Made by a program: the position numbers and the translations under genes | NCBI GenBank assembly: GCA_012862575.1 | Contig: BLSF01000073.1 | Coordinates: 62,001-126,000, forward strand | DNA: 64,000 nt | DNA from: Parietichytrium sp. I65-24A | Lineage: Eukaryota > Sar > Bigyra > Thraustochytrida > Thraustochytriidae | Direction of reading: 5' to 3' | Part shown: piece after piece, positions 46,721-57,965 of the stretch | Layout of the letters: the number at the start of each line of letters is the position of its first letter | How positions within the stretch are numbered: the stretch's first letter is position 1 | The notes under the pieces: generated by a model | Database searches by the model: none | The model's input: the letters and a program-made list of their open reading frames with translations, nothing else | Told to the model about the DNA's origin: nothing

Positions 46721-49186
46721 TTAAACAACAAGCATTGCTCCGAGAGTACCGTCTCGCACGTCGCAGTGCTCTTGGGCGACGGAGTGCACAACCTGAGCCA
46801 CGACATTTGGGAAATGATCGAGCGCCATGCGGCGAGACACGATAAATTCGTCCAAAACCCTGCGATCGTTCACCCACACTGGAAGGTAGACATCCACATT
46901 AGAAGAGCAGCAATCGCCTTCTAATGTTTCGGTCCTCATGATGTGCAAAAGCCGTCCGGGTGCGTACATCGGAGTTCGACTCAAAAAGTCGTTTCCTTCA
47001 GCTTGAAGCTGAAGCTTTTGAATTTTTAGGGCCAGCTGGTTTCGAGCAAAGGTGTTTGGAACTTCGTCTTCGGGATACATGAGATCATCGGCGCTCGAAT
47101 TCCAAAATATGGATCGCAGAGTCGTCATTTTGTTGACCTTCGAGCGGCGAAGACATTCCAGCATCTGCCCTCGAAGTTTAAGCAAGGATCTCCATGACGC
47201 ATGTGGAACGAGGTCGTTCCCTACAAAGATACTATCGATCCAAGCTTCTGAGCGCTGCGCCAAATCGTGGTCAAAGATGCAACCTGGAGGACTGTACGCC
47301 AGAACATGAAGCTCTGGATAGGCCTTTAGCATCATCAAAGAGAGGATGGACGCCACCCCTGCCCCCAAACTATGGCCAATGACTCGAAGCTTGAATCCCC
47401 TGCAGTCAGGGAGGGTATCCAAATTGTGCACAAAGACACCACTCGACTCCTCACGCAACTCGTCCGCACCTGTCCCGCGATCATCCGAATTGCTTCGAGA
47501 TGTGCCGTAGCTCCGGCTGCCACGTCCATTTAGAAGCGCTTCGAGAATCCCTTTCTGGTCAATGTCGACCCTGATTTTCTCTGCAGTCTTGAGCATACCA
47601 CCGTGAGCGTGCGACGACTGGTCGATAAGGTGCTCGAAGCCCCACCTCTCAGCATATGGGCCCAAATGCTTGGGAGTGACGATCGCGTCAATTAGCATGT
47701 CGGCGGCAGAGAGTGTTCCACGGATGGAGAGCACCACCGTCTTGGTGTCACGGTCAACGGCGATACAATAAGGAGATTCGTGCAGTTTGTTACTAAAATT
47801 CGCAAACACAACGGACGAGTTCATCCTGCCAGCCAAGTTGAGCCGCAGAGCGGAGTAGTTGAGGGAGCAGCAATCATCATCCATGATGTTGGACATGGAC
47901 GCGGGCGGACGTCGCAGGAATTTGCGCTCGCTTTTCGCGTCGGCATGGTGCGACCCTTTTCCGCACGGACAGAGCAACTTGCAAGGTCCCGACACAAAGT
48001 TCATGTACGTGAAAAGCAGTTTGCCATAGATGCCTAGCATGAAGGGAGACATCGATGCCGCGTCTGCTAAGAGAAGCTTCGCCTCGTCGTCCAACGCAAT
48101 GTGGCTTGCTTGAAAGTGCTGCATGCGAAGTCTGCTCTTTGCTCGAGCGCGAATGTCCGCGTGGTTCCAGAGCCAGTCCGTTAGAGATCGCGGCGATCCT
48201 TCCCGAGCGCGCAAGTGCTGTTCCGCCGCCGCTGCTGACGATGAGAGACTCGCCTCCATGGCAGAGTTCGAGGAGAGGTGGCTTTCGTTCAGGCGTTTCT
48301 CGACGAGCGATTGCACGGCCAAAGACTCCCGTGCTCGCTGCTCGGAGCGCAGTAAACACAGTGCAGAGATGAGATCAGAAGGAACAACGTCCATGCCTTT
48401 GAAGAATCTAGCCATGACATTGGCAACATTCCGATATGTCTCGTCCGAGGCGTCGCGAAACGAGCTTCCGAACAGGTTGCACGTGCAAAGCTGGAAAACG
48501 AAACACATTCTTCGGCAGCGGCGCTCCCAGTCCGACCGCGTGACGCTCCAAGACATCCCTTCGTCGTCAGTAGCGTGGTCTATGACCCACGAGTCCTCCT
48601 CTAGTCGCATGTATTCGAGGTCGGTGTCCATGAAAACTCTGCTGTTGGAAGTCGTCAGCCACCCGCAAGTAAAATAGAACAGTGCGTTCGACCAAAGAAC
48701 CACCACCACCAAGCGGATGATCAGAATTGAAGACGATAAGGACCTCTTGGTGTTGTAGCAGGTCGGGGAGTGTTGAAAGACCTCCACGCTGCCGTAAATG
48801 TTCCAGGCCATTTCGATCAAGATGAGCACTGTCAATGCTCGGAGCAGTGGCACGACGTACCGACGTTTCTCGTCGTCCACGATGGTCCCTCTCAGTGAAT
48901 GTATGAGCACCATACCAAACAACGCCGCGGCGGCGAGCGAGCTAACTGCCATACCCACACAGAACGCTCTCAGATGCTTGAGCGATGCGCGAATCGCGCT
49001 CAAGTCGCGGCTTTCATCGTCACAGTCCAAACTCTCTCCGAGATCAATGTGCTCCTCAAACGTCGCTATGGCCAAGCCCAGCAGCGCCAGGATCCCTAGC
49101 CTTGAGAACAGGCCAAGCGCCGATGGCAGCGGCAAGTCATCAGAGCCAAATGAAAACTGCCTCCCAAGCGCTCGCAACGACGGCAT
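46721..49186 (-). CDS. sn1-specific diacylglycerol lipase-like protein (DAGL)
   Basis: 821 residues, single exon, ATG at 49186. Four membrane segments lie in the first 185 residues (about 25-42, 75-98, 110-130 and 150-177), as in animal DAGL-alpha and beta. The lipase class 3 domain follows: the nucleophile is in GHSLGAG (about residue 604), the probable catalytic Asp in GNDLVPH (about 657, compare KDVVPR in DAGL-alpha), and the probable His in LDHFPNVVAQV (about 789, compare HDHMPY). Between core strands there is a long Ser/Arg-rich loop (about 560-585, RGSRSYGTSRSNSDDRGTG), at the place of the regulatory insertion of DAGLs. Expected reaction: diacylglycerol to 2-monoacylglycerol plus fatty acid at a membrane. 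Confidence 0.85.
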   Translation of the reverse strand: MPSLRALGRQFSFGSDDLPLPSALGLFSRLGILALLGLAIATFEEHIDLGESLDCDDESRDLSAIRASLKHLRAFCVGMAVSSLAAAALFGMVLIHSLRGTIVDDEKRRYVVPLLRALTVLILIEMAWNIYGSVEVFQHSPTCYNTKRSLSSSILIIRLVVVVLWSNALFYFTCGWLTTSNSRVFMDTDLEYMRLEEDSWVIDHATDDEGMSWSVTRSDWERRCRRMCFVFQLCTCNLFGSSFRDASDETYRNVANVMARFFKGMDVVPSDLISALCLLRSEQRARESLAVQSLVEKRLNESHLSSNSAMEASLSSSAAAAEQHLRAREGSPRSLTDWLWNHADIRARAKSRLRMQHFQASHIALDDEAKLLLADAASMSPFMLGIYGKLLFTYMNFVSGPCKLLCPCGKGSHHADAKSERKFLRRPPASMSNIMDDDCCSLNYSALRLNLAGRMNSSVVFANFSNKLHESPYCIAVDRDTKTVVLSIRGTLSAADMLIDAIVTPKHLGPYAERWGFEHLIDQSSHAHGGMLKTAEKIRVDIDQKGILEALLNGRGSRSYGTSRSNSDDRGTGADELREESSGVFVHNLDTLPDCRGFKLRVIGHSLGAGVASILSLMMLKAYPELHVLAYSPPGCIFDHDLAQRSEAWIDSIFVGNDLVPHASWRSLLKLRGQMLECLRRSKVNKMTTLRSIFWNSSADDLMYPEDEVPNTFARNQLALKIQKLQLQAEGNDFLSRTPMYAPGRLLHIMRTETLEGDCCSSNVDVYLPVWVNDRRVLDEFIVSRRMALDHFPNVVAQVVHSVAQEHCDVRDGTLGAMLVV

Positions 49187-50315
49187 TTATCGATGTGTCC
49201 GTAAAAGTCAATCAATCAATCAATCAACCAATCAACCAATCAATCAATCAATCAAACAAACAAAGCCACGCGACCTTGGCTTTTCACAAACGCTGTCTCT
49301 GCACAACTCCAAAGCACAACAATCCCAAACCCAACTGCAACCGCAGTACTAACATTAACAACAACAATAACAACTCTGATCCCACACTCGTCACCGCGAG
49401 CCCATCGACTGACTGACTGATTGACTGACTGATTGATTGCCTTATACAAAACGTTGCGCACACAATTGACCAACTGACCACCTTTTCAGTTCTGTTCTTC
49501 CTCTCTTTCTTTCTTTCTTTCCTTCGCAATCTATGCACATATACAATCACGTTCTTGTATACATACACACACTTCAACACCGGATCCGCAACTCGTAGCA
49601 ACACCCTAGCTAACTCCCACTCATTCACGCCAGTCAGCGGCCGTCAACGTTGGACAGCGATTGAGAGAGAACGGACGTACGTCACTTGAGGGAGAACGGT
49701 GTCCCCGCCGAGGAATTAAGCTTTTGCGCTAGCTGGACGGTAGCACTGGCCGACTTGGGGAGAGAGCAAAGTCCAGTCTTCTTCCTCGGTGCTAGCCTAT
49801 TGCTTATGTATTTGTATAGGGGTGTAGGGTCTTATCTGGGGTTAACGAAGCAGTAGAGAAATTACAAACGAACAGTTCTCTAATCGTTATATTTGCTAGG
49901 ACAATAATGTAGCCGTGTCCTAGTATGAACAAAGAACTATGCTATGTTTGAGTCCCGTGGTTTACGGTATTAGCTATTAGCGGGACTGTTGATTAATGTT
50001 TTTACTGGACAATGCTAAGGAACTTCCCTTGGGCTACTTTTGCGACGAACAAGGTTCTCCGGTTCTTCCCGCCCCTCCTAATTCCCGCTACCCAATCCAT
50101 ACACCTCGTCAGGCAATCCTTAAACCCTGCCGCCCCTCGACCCAACCTTCGCACATACAACCCACAGTACGCAGCGCGTCCCACTGTGCATCGCAGAACC
50201 CAAATCCTACCGCGTTTCTACCCGCATTACTAAGCCGCAGGCACGATAGAGGGAGGAGATTGGGCTGGGCGGTCCTAGCAAGTCGTAGAATCACCGCGAG
50301 AGTCGCGAAATTGCG
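49187..50315. other. Divergent spacer between lipase and PSMG1 genes
   Basis: No gene seen. TCAA/CAAT runs at 49209-49262, GACT/GATT runs at 49408-49440 and a TTTC run at 49501-49522. Promoters of both flanking genes must lie here. Confidence 0.5.
49209..49262. repeat. (TCAA)n tetranucleotide run
   Basis: About thirteen copies of TCAA with CCAA and CAAA variants, just upstream of the lipase start codon. Confidence 0.85.
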
Positions 50316-52060
50316 ATGTCAGCGTTCGTGGAGGCAGTGACGGTGGAGAAGGATCCGCCGCGATCGAGGAATACGCTGGACGATGAAGATGAGAGAGCGG
50401 CGATGGAGATGAGGCAGAGGCTAGGCGATGTGGAACCAGAGTTTGTGGTGAGTTTGAGAACACGGGACTTGGAGTTTTGCATTTTTGCATTTTGCATTTT
50501 TGCATTTTTGCATTTTTGCATTTTTGCATTTTTGCATTTTTGCATTTTTGCATTTTTGCTATTTTTGCGTTTTTGCATTTTGCATTTTTGCGTTTTTGCG
50601 TTTGGGTGGGTGGGTTGGTCAATGGGTTGATGGGATGGTTTCTTTGCATGTGTTTCGTGCTTTGATCAGCTTCTTCTCTGCATGAGTTTCGTGCTTTGAT
50701 CAGCCTCTTCTCTGCATATGTTTCGTGCTTTGATCAGCTTCTTCTTGCATGTGTTTCGTGCTTTGATCAGCCTCCTCTCTGCATATGTTTCGTGCTTTGA
50801 TCAGCTTCTTCTTGCATGTGTTTCGTGCTTTGATCAGCTTCTTCTCTGCATGTGTTTCGTGCTTTGATCACCTTCTTCTTCTCTGCGAGATTTGCGGAGG
50901 GAAGTGGGTTGGCGCGAGAGACTGCGAGAATGCGATCGTGGAGAGATTTGTGGAGGCCGACTGCTCGAAGGTTGATGAATGCGAAATGGGGCATGGGCGC
51001 GTTGCGGGGTTTGGGGTGGGGTGTTGCATCGGACGCTGGCTTTCGGCGAATGTGAATCGCTGTCTGGTTGTTCCGTGTGCGAACGGATTTGCGAGTACCG
51101 TTGTTGTCAGCGCTTGGCGGCTTGATGGATTGGAACGAATGTCCGACGTCTTCTCATCGTTTGCTCTTTTTTTTTGAGTAGAGAAATCGAACTCGCGATC
51201 GGAACGTGGGCGTCGTGGAAGGGGTAGGGGATTGGTGGTTAATAGCGTGCTCGTGCCCCGAAGCAAGAGATTTGATGCATGTGCAGTGGATGTGGGGATT
51301 TGAAGTGGCGTTGGCAAGCTGACAAATTTTCGCCTTTGTATGTCTTGGATTCTGTGTGCAGCCGGATGATAGCTTTCCTGAACCAAAAGAGGTGAAAGTG
51401 GTAGTTGTGGCAATTGGAAAAGCGCTGGAAGAACTTGCGCTCGCATGCATTGGCGCCTCAAACGTGCGCAGCGCGGGATCTCTATGCACTAAGGCCCATG
51501 TTTGCAAGGTTACCTCTTTCAAGAGCCAAAAGGGGCAGGAGGAGTCATGGGATGGCCTTCTTGTAAGCTGGGATTCAAACATTTTGGAAGATGATTGCTT
51601 CTCTTGGTCAGAGGCGGTGATGAGACTGGGCAAAGCGCGAGAGGCGCCGCGCTGGATCGTCCTTGATATGTTAAAGACAGTTCAGTACTCTCAGAACGGA
51701 GAGAAGGCATACCCACCTCTCGTTCGTTTCGTGGCGTCAACTCCCAAAGCCACGGATGAATGCAAAAAGGTCTTTGGGCTTCGTCCACTGGAATCAGGCA
51801 ACATAATAACTGGCGCAACAGCTGCCTTGCTGAGTGAGTGCCTCTTTGTGGGCGTACCTCAAGCTTGTTCCCTTATTAGTCTCCGCGAATCATATCTGGA
51901 GGTGGAGCCTCTGCTGGCCCTGATCGACCCTCTTGTCAGTAGTCTGAAAGCAAGTTTTGGTGAGACCGAGATTGAGGTACCTCCTGCCGAGGAAATCCGT
52001 AAGACCGTGTGCAAAATACGAGAGATCCGCGCAATTGATCGCGAGCTGCTTTACATCTAA
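50316..52060 (+). CDS. PSMG1: Proteasome assembly chaperone 1 (PAC1/PSMG1), two exons
   Basis: Exon 1 is 50316-50447 (44 codons, ending GDVEPEFV), exon 2 is 51362-52060; the product is 276 residues. The 914-base intron starts GTGAGT and ends GTGCAG in phase 0. The join gives PEFV-PDDSFPEPKEVKVVVVAIG, matching the EVSLLEKYPCSKFIIAIG region of human PSMG1 (288 residues). The acidic N-terminus also matches. Exon 2 contains the PAC1 signature TGATAALLSECLFVGVPQACS, equivalent to LPAAVLSYCQVWKIPA in human. PSMG1 pairs with PSMG2 to assemble the 20S alpha ring. Similarity is weak overall but its order and length fit. The intron is mostly tandem repeats. Confidence 0.78.
50475..50602. repeat. (TTTTTGCA)n octamer array in PSMG1 intron
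   Basis: About fifteen copies of TTTTTGCA with shorter TTTTGCA and variant TTTTTGCG units, starting 28 bases after the splice donor. Confidence 0.92.
50636..50885. repeat. 31-34 base minisatellite in PSMG1 intron
   Basis: Seven copies of a unit with core TTTCGTGCTTTGATCAGC followed by TTCTTCTCTGCATGTG. Variants read CATGAG, CATATG or lack TC; the last copy reads GATCACC. Confidence 0.93.
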
Positions 52061-53237
52061 AACGCCCAGATTACTATTAGATTCACAGTCAGTAAAACAA
52101 CTGAAGTGCAAAATTTGTCATTGACTGCAAGGCACGCCATAGGTTGGTAACTTCCAGTGGGTAACTTCCAGTAGGCTCCGACAACAATCAATACTTAGCA
52201 CAACGACCGTCCGATCAATTTACTACTAGTAGCAGAAGAAGCTCTCTGCAAGCCTCAGAGAAGCTAAAGAAGCTCACTTCGATGCACGTTTTGAAGGTGA
52301 CGCGTGAATCACATCCACTTACTTTATTCCCTCTCCCGTACACACACTTCCCACTTGAACCAAAAACACACACCATCCCGCATTCCTGTGCGCGGAAAGG
52401 CTGCATCAACTAACCGAATCACTAAATAACCACTAATACTTGGCTTCGATCGCCACACCAGACCCCGCTCTTCTCTTCCACTAGCTAACAGTTCACAAAG
52501 CTTCGCATAATCACTTCTCCACCTGATTGTCACTTTGCAGTCACAAAGTCAAGAACAAAAAACAAACTGCTTCTAGCTTCTTTAGAGCTTCTCAATGCTT
52601 CTCGCTTGAACGAGCCAGCGCGAAGACCCTGGGAGCAGTTGCAAATTCCATCCTGAATTCTGAATTCTGAACATTTCTGAACCCTTAAGAGCTGAAATCC
52701 ATCCAATTCTCGAATGAAATAGACACAGTAACAGACTGGACTCGAACCATCCTTTCCAACTTGCATTTAGCATTATCCATTTAGCATTTAGCATTTTACA
52801 TTTGGCATCTTGCGCTGCGCACACGTTCACAGCGAAGAGCACCGAAAAGCTTTCACTTCCCTTATTCCCGTGCGCGCGCAAAACACCACTCCTACATCCG
52901 CGCCTAATCCCAACTTACTCTCCACCATCGACTTCAGATACCGGACACCATGTCCTTCTCTTCCAAATCCCAAACAAACTTACAACTACAGAACATACAG
53001 AAAATACAGAACCTCTTTTCCACGCAACAGGACTCATACGTTCCGCGTACACATTCATCATACGCGCACAAGCGCGCACTTACGCAAGTGCTTAATAATA
53101 CGCTAGTGGAGGAGTTGCTGGGTGGGACGCAAGACGCAAGACGCAAGTGGTGAGCTGCGAGTGGAAGTTACCAAAGTTGGGGCTCCGGGATTGATTGAAT
53201 TTGGTGCTTATTGTTATGCTTGGAAAGTTAGCAAGGT
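52061..53237. other. Spacer
   Basis: No supported gene. A short ATTTAGC/TAGCATTT repeat is at 52764-52798 and a TAACTTCCAGT duplication at 52147-52172. The promoter of the CoA-transferase gene should be at the right end. Confidence 0.5.
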
Positions 53238-56069
53238 ATGACGACATTTTCGAAAGCGAGCTTGGCCAAAGACGCTTCGTCGGGCTACACTGCGCAACGT
53301 GGGCCTGCTGTTGCTGCCCACGTAGAGAGAGCTTCGGTGCCGGCTCCGGCAATTAGGAGGGCGATTTCAGCCAACTATGTGGCAGCCAAATCAAATGGCC
53401 GCAGCAATGCGACTCTTGGCGTGCTCGCGGCAATGGGACTGGTAGGAGCCGGTGCAGCGATGTACATTTTCATGCAGCGCAAGAGGGCGGCCAAGAAGGA
53501 GGCTGCCAGGCGGAAGCTTTTGGAGGATCAGCAGCCGGTGCCAAAGAGGGTCGACGGTGCCGAGAATGGTGAGGGCGGCATCGCGAAGAACGGCATGCTG
53601 TACGGAATCAGGGTCGTCGAACTGGGCACTGTCGCTGCTGTCCCGTCCCTGTGCCGGATCATGGCTGATTATGGTGCCGAGGTTATCAAGGTGGAGTCCC
53701 GACAAGGAGACAGTCTTCGCCACTCTTTCCTCAAGTATGAGACGGGGCGGTCATTCTCAAGCAGCTTCGAAGTGTACAACGTTGGCAAGTACTCTGTCGT
53801 GTTGAATCTCAGGTCTGAGAAGGATCAGATCGCTCTTCGCAAACTTCTCCAGGAAGCTGACGTGCTCGTGAGCAATGTGCGGCCCGGCAAGTTGGTTGAG
53901 ATTGGTCTCGGTCCATCACAGCTGAGCAAAGACTTCCCACACCTCGTCGTCGCGGACCTGTCAGCTTGGGGGGACTCTGGGCCGGACAAAACGAAGCCAG
54001 GATTCGACATCGGTGCATTTTGGACTGCTACTGGTCTAAGCACGCTTTTCCATGACGAGTCCACCCGCTCGTACTCACTGTATCCTGTAAGCGGAGGAGA
54101 TTTAGCGGCTGGCCAGATGTTGCTTTCCGGAATCATGATGGCGCTCTCGGATCGCATCCGATCTGGGAACGGTCGCCGCGTCTCAACATCGCTCTTGCAC
54201 TGCGGGAGCTGGTGCGTCGCACCGACCTTGCTTGAGGAGCAGCAGCGAGCCGCGCAGCGATTGCCATCCAACGCCACGTCTCCATACTCCTCCGCCACGA
54301 AAAGGCACAACCCAATCCGGGCAGTCTACAGCACCAAGGATGACAGAAACATTGTCGTGTTAGGGCCACGGTCGTCCGTGTTCGGGGCTGGAAGTCCTCG
54401 TAGGGACGAGAACGCCAACGATCATATTGCCGTTGCACAATTTGCCAAGGCTCTTGGAATCAATCTTGCCCCGCCGCTAAAGAAGGAGGAAGTTTACGAG
54501 TGCGCAGTGGAGAAAATATCTGGAATGCCCTTTGACGAAGTCCTGAATCTCCTCGAGCAACACCACTTCAACTATCGCGAGTCGCGATTCTTGCCTGCTT
54601 TGTGGGCAACCCTCAAGCCTGAGCACGAAGCATGCAAGCTCTTGGCCGCTCAAGTTGGAGACGAGGAGAAGATGCAATTCCGGGAGAGTCTTTATGATGC
54701 GCCAGCTGACATCCAAGACCTCGTCAAAATAGTGCGCCCGCCGTACGACTTTTCGTGCAGCACTGGTCATTTTCTTCGCAAGCGTGCGCCATTCTTGGGG
54801 GAGGACTCAAAACCAGTGTCTCAACACGGCTGGCTCGAGCGGCCAAAAGAGTTTTTGCTGCCAAAGGCTTCCCCACAAGGCGCTGCTGGAATGACCAAGG
54901 GCGTGGTGGCGAGACAGCCTCTTACTGGCTGCATTGTTGTCGAGCTTGCTGATTTTTCTTTGCCATTTGTTGACGTGAGCATAAGCTCAGCATCAAATAT
55001 GCTTATGGAGGAGGGGGGGTGCAGAGTCATTCGCATCGAGCCAAAGAGTGGCGGCGACCAGTTGAAACGAGAGAACCCAAAGCTTTACGAGCACTTGAAT
55101 TCCGGGAAAGAGGTTGTTCATATCGGAGACCTTAGTCTTGAAGGGAACGAACAGCTGCAAAATATACTGGCAGATCGTGCTCACATTCTCCTCACCAATC
55201 TCACGCCCAACAAACTAGCGCACTATGCTTTGGACGCTGGTTCCCTTGCGCAGCGCTGCCCTGGGATCATAGTTGTTCATGTTGACGCCTACCGCCAGCC
55301 AAACAACATGTACGAAGACATGGGACATGGGTGCCTCGGGAGCATGTGGGCCGGCTCTGGCCTGTCCTCTTGCTTTGCGGGCAAGCCTCCGTGTTCGATC
55401 GTCACACCTCCAGAACACATCCTTGAAACGCTGGCATCCTTTTACGTCACCGCCGCAGTAAGCCTGGCATGGTTTCATCGCGTGCGGACTGGGGAGGGAC
55501 AGACTGTGAAGGTGTCTTATGACGCGATTGGCTACTGGACTAGTATCTGCCATACTTCATGGGTTCACCGCAACCCACTGGTCGCAGATATCTTCTTTAT
55601 GCGCCAGGACGAGCTTCACGATGTGCACCCTCAACCAACATATGCTTCGTTTCGAACCAAAGACGGCATCTGGGTCCAGCTGCTAGGCAATGAGCCTGCA
55701 AAGCACATTCCTCGAACTTTGAATGCTCTGGGCTATTCTAAAATTGTCTACCTGCGCATTCTCTGGACTTTGATTACGAAGGTGGCCATGAACAACACAG
55801 CTCCGAGCTCGCTGCATAAAGTGCTCCCATTTTGCCAATACCTCAACCACCTCTTTGACGTGGGCATGGGTGCCTTGACTTTTGCAGAGTTCGAACAGAA
55901 TGCTGCTAAATATGACGTATGGATGAATCCCGTGCGAACGCCGGTGCAGCTCCTAAGCTATGGACAGACTCGTGTTAATGGCGTATTTGAGACCATGTCC
56001 CATGGCAACATTCTCCGCGTGACCACCCCGCTCAGAATCTCAGAACCGTTCGACACGGAGCAACAATGA
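53238..56069 (+). CDS. Membrane-anchored double class III CoA-transferase (CaiB/BaiF family)
   Basis: 943 residues, single exon, ATG at 53238. A membrane segment lies at about 54-78 (LGVLAAMGLVGAGAAMYIFM), followed by basic residues (QRKRAAKKEAARRK). Two class III CoA-transferase domains follow: domain 1 at about 118-500 (VVELGTVAAVPSLCRIMADYGAEVIKVE, then LNLRSEKDQ and the PGFDIGAFWTATGL segment with the likely catalytic Asp) and domain 2 at about 560-940 (IVVELADFSLPFVDVS, then EDMGHGCLGSMWAGSGL). Domain 2 keeps the acidic residue in the equivalent place but has diverged in the CoA-binding front part. The family moves CoA between carboxylic acids. The tandem arrangement resembles other double-domain family members, such as the eukaryotic alpha-methylacyl-CoA-related proteins. 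The substrate is unknown. Confidence 0.82.
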   Translation: MTTFSKASLAKDASSGYTAQRGPAVAAHVERASVPAPAIRRAISANYVAAKSNGRSNATLGVLAAMGLVGAGAAMYIFMQRKRAAKKEAARRKLLEDQQPVPKRVDGAENGEGGIAKNGMLYGIRVVELGTVAAVPSLCRIMADYGAEVIKVESRQGDSLRHSFLKYETGRSFSSSFEVYNVGKYSVVLNLRSEKDQIALRKLLQEADVLVSNVRPGKLVEIGLGPSQLSKDFPHLVVADLSAWGDSGPDKTKPGFDIGAFWTATGLSTLFHDESTRSYSLYPVSGGDLAAGQMLLSGIMMALSDRIRSGNGRRVSTSLLHCGSWCVAPTLLEEQQRAAQRLPSNATSPYSSATKRHNPIRAVYSTKDDRNIVVLGPRSSVFGAGSPRRDENANDHIAVAQFAKALGINLAPPLKKEEVYECAVEKISGMPFDEVLNLLEQHHFNYRESRFLPALWATLKPEHEACKLLAAQVGDEEKMQFRESLYDAPADIQDLVKIVRPPYDFSCSTGHFLRKRAPFLGEDSKPVSQHGWLERPKEFLLPKASPQGAAGMTKGVVARQPLTGCIVVELADFSLPFVDVSISSASNMLMEEGGCRVIRIEPKSGGDQLKRENPKLYEHLNSGKEVVHIGDLSLEGNEQLQNILADRAHILLTNLTPNKLAHYALDAGSLAQRCPGIIVVHVDAYRQPNNMYEDMGHGCLGSMWAGSGLSSCFAGKPPCSIVTPPEHILETLASFYVTAAVSLAWFHRVRTGEGQTVKVSYDAIGYWTSICHTSWVHRNPLVADIFFMRQDELHDVHPQPTYASFRTKDGIWVQLLGNEPAKHIPRTLNALGYSKIVYLRILWTLITKVAMNNTAPSSLHKVLPFCQYLNHLFDVGMGALTFAEFEQNAAKYDVWMNPVRTPVQLLSYGQTRVNGVFETMSHGNILRVTTPLRISEPFDTEQQ

Positions 56070-56265
56070 GCCTGGTAGGACTGGCGAAACTCAGTTTTCC
56101 CGTTTGATAAAAGCGGTTTTTCAAGTCTTTACTGCTCATGACGAAAGATTGCCCAAGACGTGCTTTCGACGGCCACAGAGACTTCAAGAACGTCTCTGTG
56201 GGCTGGCAATTGGCGCTACCCTTCGAGACAGACAACAGGTTCCGCCACGGAGGGTCAATCAGAAT

Positions 56266-56690
56266 TCAGATTTTTTCCCCTTGCTTCTTCAAGCGTTTCG
56301 CCCGATCGTCATCGAGCCAGCTTCCGAACAGTATGTGAACGGTACCAGTGCCGCTCTCTCTCGCATATCACCAATGTAGAATTTAGAATTCCAAAATTTA
56401 GCACCGTTTGAACCTCTTCAAATGCATCTTCTTTCGCTGAGACCTTGCGCGATCGAACTCTCTCTTTTCCGAGCGGTTTAGCTATGACACCAATGGCATC
56501 GGACCAAACCAGCGCCGAAAAGGGTTTTGTCCTGACTTTGAGAATTAAAGCATCGCAGCTTGGGCTTTGCACCTCAAACTTGCAAGAACTCCTTGCCACA
56601 TCACGCATTGCAGACAACACTCGAGCTTGAAGTGTTTCGAGCCGCAACTCATCCGACGCAAACCTGAAGCTTTTGAGATACTTGGCTTGT
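56266..56690 (-). CDS. Spliced gene, 3' exons only resolved
   Basis: A minus-strand frame from about 56690 to 56408 reads like a real protein (KYLKSFRFASDELRLETLQA, VARSSCKFEVQSPSCDALIL, WSDAIGVIAKPLGKERVRSR). A second frame from about 56366 to the TGA at 56268-56266 reads GTGTVHILFGSWLDDDRAKR and LKKQGEKI. The two are one base out of phase, so an intron of roughly 45-60 bases probably lies around 56367-56420 (candidate donors GTTCAA and GTGCTA). The start is missing: upstream frames are open but have no ATG, and another exon is probably beyond 56690. No family was recognised. The gene converges on the CoA-transferase, with about 200 bases between the stops. Confidence 0.4.
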
Positions 56691-57934
56691 GATCGATTGA
56701 TTAATTGATTGATTTACAATTGATTTTTTTATTTACTGTTAGTGAGTGAGTGAGTGAGTGATGTCTCCTTTGACCACCTGACCACTGGACCGCACCTCCA
56801 TTTCCGTTGACGTGTAAAGAGCGGCGGCCGTCGCAATTGTCTTTTCCTAAATCAAACCAAACTTGCTCTCATTTCTTCATTCTTAGATTTCAATCATCAA
56901 CAAAGGTCTAAAAGTCTGTTTCCAAACTAGTCCATTCATGTCTCTCCGTTTCAACTCCGCTACGAGTGGGCCTAACTACATAAGACCACGTCCAAAATAT
57001 CTTTTCGGCAATTTTACAACTGGCAACTCAATTAGGCGAAAACATTTAATTACTCCTACTAGGATGCAGCATTTTTGAAAATTTGAATTTAGTATGTGAT
57101 TGTATAGCGAAAACAGTAGCCGTGTACCTCCCAAGCCAGAAGACGTTGAATTTAAAAATGCAATTTGAAAAGTGTATGTTCTTTCAATCTCAATGTGAAA
57201 ACAAACACAACAAAGAAAGTAAGAAAGAAAAAGAGAGCGAGAGAGAGAGAGAGAGAGAGGGAAACCTGCACAACAGAAAGTTGTCTGCTACTGTTCTCGT
57301 TATATGCTAACTATCAGGTGCGGGGGAGGTGCAAAGTGAGACGAGCTACCAAATACACTAGAAGTAAAGTCTCCGATTTGTTCTTTGTTTTCGAATCATT
57401 TTGCAAGATGGATCGATGTGGTTTGATTTGAGCGTTTCGGTTTATTAACCTTCGAATAAGCGGTCAAGTGGGCCATTAAAGTCCTGTTAAAAGCGCCTTT
57501 TTAAAATCATAATGCACTTTCGCAATTTACGAAAGAAGAAGGGACACCATCGCGCCGTTAAAAACACTCGCTCTCTTTCTCTTCCACCTTCATTTCACAC
57601 ATCTCCTCATCTTTTAAACGGGCGAACAAAACGAACAAACTGAACCGTCATCTCACCCTTACTCCCACACAACTAGCTCCTACCGGTTCTTCTCCGCGCA
57701 CATTCAAACGTCTTATCGCCCTCCCACCACAAACTCTACCTCCATCCTACCATCCCAGATACACCAAATCACTATCACAGTGTAGCAGCCCGAGTAGCCC
57801 TTCAGCATAGATGAGACTCCTATGGATATTCCTAAAGGGAAGGAGGGCTGGCACTAAGGGCTGTTGTGAGGGAGACAGAAGCCATCTTTCTTTTATCATT
57901 TTGTTCTGAGAGAGAGAACGAAAGACAGAAAGAC

Positions 57935-57965
<31 letters not shown>

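Noticed and set aside
50485-50685. Plus-strand FCIFAFLHF repeat frames
   Set aside because: They come from the TTTTTGCA octamer array within the PSMG1 intron.
56138-56338. Plus-strand ATG frame just after the CoA-transferase stop
   Set aside because: It is antisense to the better-supported minus-strand exons and is probably 3' UTR.
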